Below are positions 42,482 through 47,935 of a DNA stretch of 47,935 nt, one piece after another. The DNA lies in NCBI GenBank assembly GCA_047722305.1, contig JBDNYM010000010.1, positions 1 to 47,935 on the forward strand. The letters are read 5' to 3'. The notes under the pieces were generated by a model. It saw only the letters and a program-made list of their open reading frames with translations. It did no database searches and was not told the origin of the DNA. The translations under genes and the position numbers were made by a program. Positions within the stretch are counted from its first letter, which is position 1. Each line of letters opens with the position of its first letter. This DNA comes from JAKVJE01 sp047722305. Its GTDB lineage: Bacteria > Actinomycetota > Actinomycetes > Actinomycetales > Microbacteriaceae.

Positions 42482-43603
42482 ATGGCTGCTGCAGCGTCGA
42501 ACCGAGAGAAGTCGCTGGAGACGGCGATCACGCAGATCGACCGCCAGTACGGCAAAGGGTCCGTCATGCGCCTGGGCAGTGACGAGCGCGCACCTGTGGA
42601 GGTGATTCCGACCGGCTCCATCGCGCTGGATGTGGCGCTGGGCATCGGCGGCTTCCCCCGCGGGCGCATCGTCGAGATCTACGGGCCCGAGTCTTCGGGC
42701 AAGACCACGGTGGCCCTGCACGCCATCGCCAACGCGCAGCAGGGCGGCGGCATCGCCGCGTTCATCGACGTCGAGCACGCGCTCGACCCCACCTACGCAC
42801 ACGATCTGGGCGTGGACATCGATCAGCTGCTGGTCTCCCAGCCCGACACCGGCGAGCAGGCGCTCGACATCGCCGACATGCTGATCCGCTCCGGGTCGAT
42901 CGACGTCATCGTCATCGACTCCGTTGCGGCGCTGGTGCCGAAGCAAGAGCTCGAAGGCGACATGGGCGACTCCCAGGTCGGCCTGCAGGCCCGGCTGATG
43001 AGCAAGGCGCTGCGCAAGCTCACCGGGGCGCTCAGCCAGTCGCGCACCACGGCCATCTTCATCAACCAGCTGCGCGAGAAGGTGGGCGTCTTCTTCGGCA
43101 GCCCCGAAACCACCTCGGGCGGCAAGGCGCTGAAGTTCTACGCCTCGGTCCGGCTCGACATCCGTCGCATCGAGACGCTGAAAGAGGCCGGCGTCGCCGT
43201 CGGCAACCGCACCCGGGTCAAGGTCGTCAAGAACAAGATGGCGCCGCCGTTCAAGCAGGCCGAGTTCGACATCCTCTACGGCGAGGGCATCTCGCGCGAG
43301 GGCGGTCTGATCGACTACGGCGTAGACCACGACATCGTGAAGAAATCCGGCTCCTGGTACACCTACAACGGCGAGCAGCTGGGGCAGGGCAAAGAGAACG
43401 CCAGGCGCTTTCTGCGCGACCACGCCGACATCGCGACCGAGATCGAGCATCGGCTCAAGGTCGCCATGGGGCTCGAGAAGGACGACGCTGCGGCCTCGGC
43501 CGGGGCCGGGGCTGCAGCCGGCGCTGACGGTGCCGACAGTGCTGCCAGTGTGAGCGAAGCCGAGGCGGCCCTGGCGGATCTCCGCACTGCGCGCCGGGCC
43601 TGA
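42482..43603 (+). CDS. recA: Recombinase RecA
   Basis: ATP-dependent strand-exchange protein and LexA co-protease. The 373 residues have Walker A GPESSGKTT (68-76), the catalytic Glu region IDVEHALDP, Walker B VIVIDSVAALVP, loop L1/L2 landmarks (EGDMGDSQVGLQARLMS; NQLREKVGVFFG SPETT region) and the C-terminal domain. An Ala/Gly-rich tail from about 340 is typical of Actinobacteria. ATG 42482 follows AGAGAGGAA. It is regulated by the SOS box upstream. recX follows 71 bases downstream. Confidence 0.98.
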   Translation: MAAAASNREKSLETAITQIDRQYGKGSVMRLGSDERAPVEVIPTGSIALDVALGIGGFPRGRIVEIYGPESSGKTTVALHAIANAQQGGGIAAFIDVEHALDPTYAHDLGVDIDQLLVSQPDTGEQALDIADMLIRSGSIDVIVIDSVAALVPKQELEGDMGDSQVGLQARLMSKALRKLTGALSQSRTTAIFINQLREKVGVFFGSPETTSGGKALKFYASVRLDIRRIETLKEAGVAVGNRTRVKVVKNKMAPPFKQAEFDILYGEGISREGGLIDYGVDHDIVKKSGSWYTYNGEQLGQGKENARRFLRDHADIATEIEHRLKVAMGLEKDDAAASAGAGAAAGADGADSAASVSEAEAALADLRTARRA

Positions 43604-43674
43604 CCGCGCCGCAGCCGGAAGAACCGTACCATCGGGGCTGGAGGGCGCTGATCGAGAATGCGCGAGCGACGATC

Positions 43675-44604
43675 ATGACCAGTCGGAAGCCACCAGAGGA
43701 CGAGCACCCGGGCCCCGGTTCGGACCATGGGCCGGAGCGTGATTCACAGCGCGCTGCAGACCAGGGTGCAGACGTCGTCGATTTCACGGCGTTCCGCGCG
43801 CGCCGCGACGAGCAGACCCTGCGGGCCCGACGCGATCGCGCCGATCACGGGCTGCCCAGCGCCGCCGAGCTCGCCGAGGCCACCCAGCACCCGGCCGGGA
43901 GCGGCACCCGCGACCAGCGAGCTGCTGACCGGTCCCGAACCCCGGCGCTGCGGGCGGTCGCCGATGTCGGTGCGGACTCGATTCCTGGCCCGAGCGCTGA
44001 TGCGGCTCTTGAGCTGGGCGCTGGCTCCCGCGCAGCTGCGGCCCGCCCCATCGATGCGCAGCACCTCCGCGAGCGCCTGCGGGCCATGGAGCAGCGGGCC
44101 ACGGTGTCCCGTCTGCCGGCGGCCGCGGCGGCGGCGCAGGAGGCGGATGACGCCGCGGCGCTTCAGCTCGGGCTCAAACTGCTCGGCAGCCGTGACCTCA
44201 CCCGTCGCGAACTGCGCGACCGGCTCAAATCGCACGAGGTCGCCGATGAGGCGGCGCAGCGGGCCGTGTCCGAGCTGTGGTCGCGGGGGCTCATCGACGA
44301 GCTCGACATCGCGCGCCGCGTCGTCGAGGTCGGGACGTCGCGGCGCCACGTGGGCGCGGCCCGCCTGCGGCAGGAGCTGCGCGCCCGCGGCGTCGGCGCC
44401 GCCGACATCGAGCACGCCCTGGCCGAGGTCGACGCCGATTCCGAGCTGGAGGCGGCGGTGTCCGTGGCGAGGCAGCGGCTGCGCGGGCTGCGCGACGTCG
44501 ACGAGCAGACCCGCCGCCGGCGCGTCCTCGCCAGCCTGCAGCGCAAAGGCTTTCCGTCGGACCTCTGCCGGCGGGCCTACTCCGAAGCGCTCGACTCGCT
44601 CTGA
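43675..44604 (+). CDS. recX: RecA regulator RecX with long N-terminal extension
   Basis: Inhibits RecA filament growth. The RecX three-helix repeats lie in the C-terminal part (about 155-309: LGLKLLGSRDLTRRELRDRL, then SELWSRGLIDELDIARRVV and RRRRVLASLQRKGFPSDL). The first 150 or so residues are poorly ordered and rich in Ala, Arg, Asp and Glu, without a recognised domain, making the protein about twice the length of E. coli RecX. The ATG at 43675 is the first start seen; later ones cannot be excluded. Its 3' end overlaps the convergent MMPL gene by 28 bases within a 15-bp repeat. Confidence 0.88.
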   Translation: MTSRKPPEDEHPGPGSDHGPERDSQRAADQGADVVDFTAFRARRDEQTLRARRDRADHGLPSAAELAEATQHPAGSGTRDQRAADRSRTPALRAVADVGADSIPGPSADAALELGAGSRAAAARPIDAQHLRERLRAMEQRATVSRLPAAAAAAQEADDAAALQLGLKLLGSRDLTRRELRDRLKSHEVADEAAQRAVSELWSRGLIDELDIARRVVEVGTSRRHVGAARLRQELRARGVGAADIEHALAEVDADSELEAAVSVARQRLRGLRDVDEQTRRRRVLASLQRKGFPSDLCRRAYSEALDSL

Positions 44605-47129
44605 TCCGATTCGCTCTGATCCGATTCGCTCTGACCTGACTTCCGCTCCGGGTCCTGTCGCGATTGTGCAGCCGCATCGGTCGACTCCAGCGTCGCCATG
44701 AGGCGGGCGCCCTCGACGTCGATGTTCGGCACGATGCGGTCCAGCCACTTCGGCAGCCACCAGGCGGCGTCGCCGAGCAGGTGCATGGCGGCCGGCACCA
44801 GCAGCATCCGCACGATGAACGCGTCGATGAGGACCCCGAACGCCAGCCCGAAGCCGATCGACTGGATCATCACCGAGCTCGTCACCATGAAGCCGGCGAA
44901 CACCGAGATCATGATGATGGCGGCGGCGGCGACCACGCTGCGTCCCGCTCGGAACCCCCGGGCGACCGCCAGCCGGGGTGACGATCCCAGCACGTACGCC
45001 TCGCGCATCCCCGACACCAGGAACAGCTGGTAGTCCATGGCCAGCCCGAACAGGATGCCGGTGAGCAGGATCGGCAGGAAGCTCAGCACCGGCCCGGGGT
45101 CGTGGGTGCCGAACAGGCTCGACAGCCAGCCCCACTGGAAGATCGCCGTGACCCCGCCGAACGCGGCCAGCACCGACATGATGAAGCCCCCGGCGGCGAT
45201 CAGCGGCACCAGCAGCGACCGGAACGCGACCATCAGGATCAGGAACGACAGCCCCACCACGATGGCCAGGTAGACGGGCAGGGCGGCGGCGAGCTTCTCG
45301 GAGATGTCGATGTTGCCGGAGGCATTGCCGGCCACTCCGAGTTTCACGCCGCCCTGGAGCGGCGACGCGTCGCGGATGTCGCGCACCAGTTGCCCGGTCT
45401 GGGCGGCGGTGGGGCCGGTGTCGGGTACCACCTGGAAAGCGATCAAATCCCCATCCGTCGAGGCCCCGATCGGCGCCACGGCGTGGACGTTGTCGATGGC
45501 GCCCAGTTTCGCCCCGATGGTGCGCTCGGTCGAGATGAGGTCGGCCTGCTTCGTGCCGCCCGGGATGTCGGCGGTGACCAGCAGCGGCCCGTTGAAGCCG
45601 GCGCCGAACTGGTGCTCGATGGTCTTGAACGCGCGGTACTGGGTCGAACCGGTCGGTTCGGTGGCCCCGTCGGGGAGCCCGAGGCGCATGTCGAGGGCGG
45701 GCAGGGCGACGACGGCGAGCACGGCCACGCCCAGCACCAGCGAGACGATGGCCCGGCCCGTCGACATGGGGCGGTCGGGGACGGGCGCGTGCCGCACGGC
45801 TCCCAGGTCGCGGCGGATGCGGCGGGGGAGCAGGCGCGTCCCGATCAGGGTCAGCAGCGCCGGCGTGAACGTGAGGGCGATCAGGATGGCCACCGCGACG
45901 CAGACCGCTGCCACCGTCCCCATGAGCCCCAGGAATGGGATGCCGGTGACGTTGAGCGCCAGCAGCGCGATCACCACGGTGGTGCCGGCGAAGAGCACGG
46001 CGCTGCCTGAGGTGCCGGTGGCGATGGCGATCGACTCGCGGACCTCCATCCCGTGCCGCAGCTGGTGGCGGTGCCGGTTGAGGATGAACAGCGAGTAGTC
46101 GATGCCCACGGCAAGGCCCAGCATGAGCCCGAGCACGGGCGTGACCGACAGCATGTCGATGGCTGACGAGAGCGCGAGGGCCCCGGTGACGCCGATGCCG
46201 ACGCCGAGCAGGGCGCTGAGCACGGGCAGGCCGGCCGCGATGAGGGTGCCGAGCATGACCAACAGCACGATGGCGGCGGCGAGGAGGCCGGCGATTTCGC
46301 CGATGCCCCCGATCGCGGGCATGCTCTGGGCGATCTCGTTGGAGAACTCCACCTTGACGCCGTCGATCTGCGCCTTGGCGAGGTGGTCGACGAACGTCTG
46401 CTTCACTTCGGCCGGGACGTTGAACAGGTTGGCGTGGAACTGGACGGTGGCGAGCGCGGTGCTGCGGTCGGTGGACACGGTGCGGATGGGGGCGGACAGG
46501 TCGAGCAGTTTCCGGGCGTCGGCGAGCTTGGCGGCCTGCTGATCGAGCGTGGTCCGACTGGCGGTCAGGGCCTGCTGCTGCGCGTCGAGCTGCGCCTGTT
46601 CGGCGTCGAGCTGGGCGGCGGCGGACCCGGCGGCACCGGTCCCCGCGGCCTGCGCCTGCTGCCGGGCGGCCGTCAGCTGCGCCTGCGCCTGGGCGAGCTG
46701 CTTGGCACCGGCGTCGAGCTGGGCGCGGGCAGCGTCGAGCTGCGCTTGGCCGTCCTTGACTTGGGCGTGCTGTTGATCGATGCCGTTCTGAGTGACGAAT
46801 GGGTCGACGGTGGCCTTCACGCCGGGCAGTTTCGCCGCGTCGTGGAGCGCAGTGGCGATCTGCGCGCGCTGAGCGGCGGTGAAGGCCGCGCCGTCCTGGG
46901 TCTGGAAGACGACCGTCCCGGACCCGCCGCGGGCGTGCGGGAGTTTGGCGGCGAGCTGGTCGGTGACCTTCGAGGTCGGGGTGCCTGGAATGGTGACGGT
47001 CGAGGTGAGCGTCCCGTGCCAGAGCCCGTACGCGGTGAGGGCGAGGACGAGCAGGATGAGCCAGGTGACGATCACCGTCCACGGGCGCCGGGTGCTGAAC
47101 CGTCCGAGCCGATGCAGGAGGGTGGCCAT
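44577..47129 (-). CDS. MMPL-family (RND-type) membrane transporter
   Basis: Large exporter, probably of lipids or hydrophobic toxins. The 850 residues have an N-terminal helix (about 17-38), a long extracytoplasmic domain with a coiled-coil rich in Gln and Ala (about 115-210), a block of five helices (about 255-420, with AVGIDYSLFILNRHRHQ including the Asp-Tyr pair used for proton relay), a second extracytoplasmic domain and a second block of helices (ILFGLAMDYQLFLVSGMREA). The C-terminus is a run of Ser/Gln/Glu/Asp repeats. ATG 47129 is 63 bases after the tetR stop on the same strand. Confidence 0.92.
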   Translation of the reverse strand: MATLLHRLGRFSTRRPWTVIVTWLILLVLALTAYGLWHGTLTSTVTIPGTPTSKVTDQLAAKLPHARGGSGTVVFQTQDGAAFTAAQRAQIATALHDAAKLPGVKATVDPFVTQNGIDQQHAQVKDGQAQLDAARAQLDAGAKQLAQAQAQLTAARQQAQAAGTGAAGSAAAQLDAEQAQLDAQQQALTASRTTLDQQAAKLADARKLLDLSAPIRTVSTDRSTALATVQFHANLFNVPAEVKQTFVDHLAKAQIDGVKVEFSNEIAQSMPAIGGIGEIAGLLAAAIVLLVMLGTLIAAGLPVLSALLGVGIGVTGALALSSAIDMLSVTPVLGLMLGLAVGIDYSLFILNRHRHQLRHGMEVRESIAIATGTSGSAVLFAGTTVVIALLALNVTGIPFLGLMGTVAAVCVAVAILIALTFTPALLTLIGTRLLPRRIRRDLGAVRHAPVPDRPMSTGRAIVSLVLGVAVLAVVALPALDMRLGLPDGATEPTGSTQYRAFKTIEHQFGAGFNGPLLVTADIPGGTKQADLISTERTIGAKLGAIDNVHAVAPIGASTDGDLIAFQVVPDTGPTAAQTGQLVRDIRDASPLQGGVKLGVAGNASGNIDISEKLAAALPVYLAIVVGLSFLILMVAFRSLLVPLIAAGGFIMSVLAAFGGVTAIFQWGWLSSLFGTHDPGPVLSFLPILLTGILFGLAMDYQLFLVSGMREAYVLGSSPRLAVARGFRAGRSVVAAAAIIMISVFAGFMVTSSVMIQSIGFGLAFGVLIDAFIVRMLLVPAAMHLLGDAAWWLPKWLDRIVPNIDVEGARLMATLESTDAAAQSRQDPERKSGQSESDQSESDQSESSASE
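44596..44640. repeat. Tandem repeat, three 15-bp units
   Basis: TCGCTCTGATCCGAT at 44596-44610 and 44611-44625 is identical; the third copy (44626-44640) is diverged at its end. It includes the recX stop codon (44602-44604) and encodes the Ser-Asp-Gln-Ser-Glu repeats at the C-terminus of the MMPL protein. Confidence 0.85.
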
Positions 47130-47192
47130 GGGCTGCGTGCTTCTTTCTGTGGATGCGGGTGGGAAAAAGGTACGGGGCGCGGGGTGCCGACG

Positions 47193-47882
47193 CTACGTCA
47201 CATCGTGGAATCCGCCGCCGACGCTGGTGACGAAGCGCTCGAACAGGGCGTTCCAGGTGCGGCGGGAGGCGGCGTCGAGGCTGCCCCCGGTCGCCTCGAT
47301 CCACTGGTTGGCGATGATGGCCAGGCCGTGCACGAGGGTGCCGGCCAGCAGCTCCAGTTGCAGCGGGTCGGCCTGCGGGTAGCTGCGCTGCGCGGCGGCG
47401 CCGAGGGCCTGCTCGGCGCGGGTGAGGGCGGCGGCGAAGAATTCGAGCTGTTTGGAGCCGTTGCAGGGCGAGCCGGCGAATGCCTGCCAGAAGTACGAGA
47501 TGGCGGGCGGGATGTCGGTGTCGCGCATGGCCGCGGTCATGGTCTCGAGGGCGCCGTCGGCGGGCGGCCGGGCGGCGGTGATCCGGTTGAACCGGTCCAC
47601 AATGGCGGAGACCTCGTCGGCGCAGGTGGCCAGGACGACGTCTTCGAGCGAGACGAAGTGGTTGAAGACGGTGCGCGGGGAGACGTCGGCGCGCTCGGCC
47701 AGGTCGGCGACGCCGAAGCCGCGGCCGCCGCGCTGCCGCACCAGCTGCCGGGCGGCGACGAGGATCGCCTGCCGGTGGCGGGCCTTGAGCGCCTCGCGGC
47801 GGTTCGGCGCGCTGGGCGCCGCCGGGGCTGCCGGGGTGCTGGAGGCGCTCGGCGCGGCCGGGGTGCTCGTCGCGGTTTCCAC
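47193..47882 (-). CDS. TetR-family repressor of the MMPL exporter
   Basis: Predicted repressor of 229 residues. A flexible Ala/Pro/Ser/Thr-rich N-terminal stretch (1-28) precedes the DNA-binding domain (about 30-80: RHRQAILVAARQLVRQRG, then VADLAERADVSPRTVFNHF) and a ligand domain. GTG 47882 was chosen because TACAGT ends six bases before it; an upstream TTG at 47918 falls in the operator and promoter and is unlikely. It is first in a two-gene unit with the MMPL transporter and probably controls its own promoter. Confidence 0.88.
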   Translation of the reverse strand: METATSTPAAPSASSTPAAPAAPSAPNRREALKARHRQAILVAARQLVRQRGGRGFGVADLAERADVSPRTVFNHFVSLEDVVLATCADEVSAIVDRFNRITAARPPADGALETMTAAMRDTDIPPAISYFWQAFAGSPCNGSKQLEFFAAALTRAEQALGAAAQRSYPQADPLQLELLAGTLVHGLAIIANQWIEATGGSLDAASRRTWNALFERFVTSVGGGFHDVT

Positions 47883-47888
47883 GCGGTC

Positions 47889-47918
47889 ACTGTACGACCG
47901 ATGTTGCGCTGAGTGCAA
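47889..47918 (-). promoter_or_regulatory. Promoter of the tetR-MMPL unit
   Basis: On the minus strand TTGCAC (47918-47913) and TACAGT (47894-47889) are 18 bases apart. TACAGT ends six bases before GTG 47882, so a leaderless transcript is likely. The -35 lies within the palindrome. Confidence 0.65.
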
Positions 47919-47935
47919 CGTTGCACTCAGCGCAA
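47904..47935. promoter_or_regulatory. Perfect 32-bp palindrome, probable TetR operator
   Basis: The half site TTGCGCTGAGTGCAAC (47904-47919) is exactly complementary to 47920-47935, the last base of the window. It covers the -35 of the tetR promoter. It may continue beyond the window. Confidence 0.85.

Noticed and set aside
44596..44640. CRISPR-like interpretation of the 15-bp repeats
   Set aside because: The units are directly adjacent without spacers and encode part of a protein tail.

Overview
The window is about 48 kb of GC-rich DNA with frequent GTG starts and dense, mostly plus-strand operons. Gene order (prmC-sua5-wecA-atpI-atpBEFHAGDC; infB-rbfA-truB-ribF-rpsO; ftsK-pgsA-cinA-clgR-DUF3046-recA-recX) and an actinobacterial LexA box place it in Actinomycetota, most likely a Micrococcales-type organism. 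The genus cannot be told from the sequence alone. Nearly all of it is core chromosome. No rRNA, tRNA, CRISPR array or intact insertion sequence was seen.

Layout. 1-2517: 3' part of prmC, a Sua5/TsaC-type tRNA threonylcarbamoylation enzyme and a WecA/TagO-type phospho-sugar transferase. 2541-10118: complete F1Fo ATP synthase operon headed by an AtpI-like protein. 10115-12761: PP2C phosphatase translationally coupled to atpC, an RseP-like site-2 protease and a small membrane protein. 12802-21385: proS, nusA, infB, rbfA, truB, ribF, rpsO (translation, transcription, flavin cofactors). rimP and ylxR are absent from their usual places.

21386-30068 is an accessory block between rpsO and pnp, which are commonly neighbours. 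It holds a TetR repressor with a triple operator controlling a DHA2-type MFS exporter, an isochorismatase-like hydrolase, a GlxA/AraC-type regulator, an in-frame MerR-aldo/keto reductase fusion with its own MerR-type promoter, a LysE exporter, a CGNR zinc-finger regulator, the remnant of a second isochorismatase gene and a Nudix-LOG fusion. A near-identical 24-bp direct repeat brackets its first 4 kb. This is where novelty is most likely: two fusion enzymes, several clear operators, and signs of rearrangement.

30069-44604 returns to core genes: pnp, M16 protease, a DUF4190-like protein, dapB, dapA, RNase J, ftsK, pgsA, cinA, clgR, DUF3046, recA (with a consensus SOS box) and recX. 44577-47935, minus strand, is a TetR-MMPL exporter unit whose promoter sits beside a perfect 32-bp palindrome at the window end.

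A recurring theme is a -10-like hexamer (TANNNT) ending 6-7 bases before a start codon with no Shine-Dalgarno sequence. This points to leaderless transcripts for atpI, rseP, the M16 protease, dapB, dapA, ftsK, the MerR fusion, the CGNR gene and the terminal tetR. All functional calls rest on reading motifs and gene order; no database search was possible.
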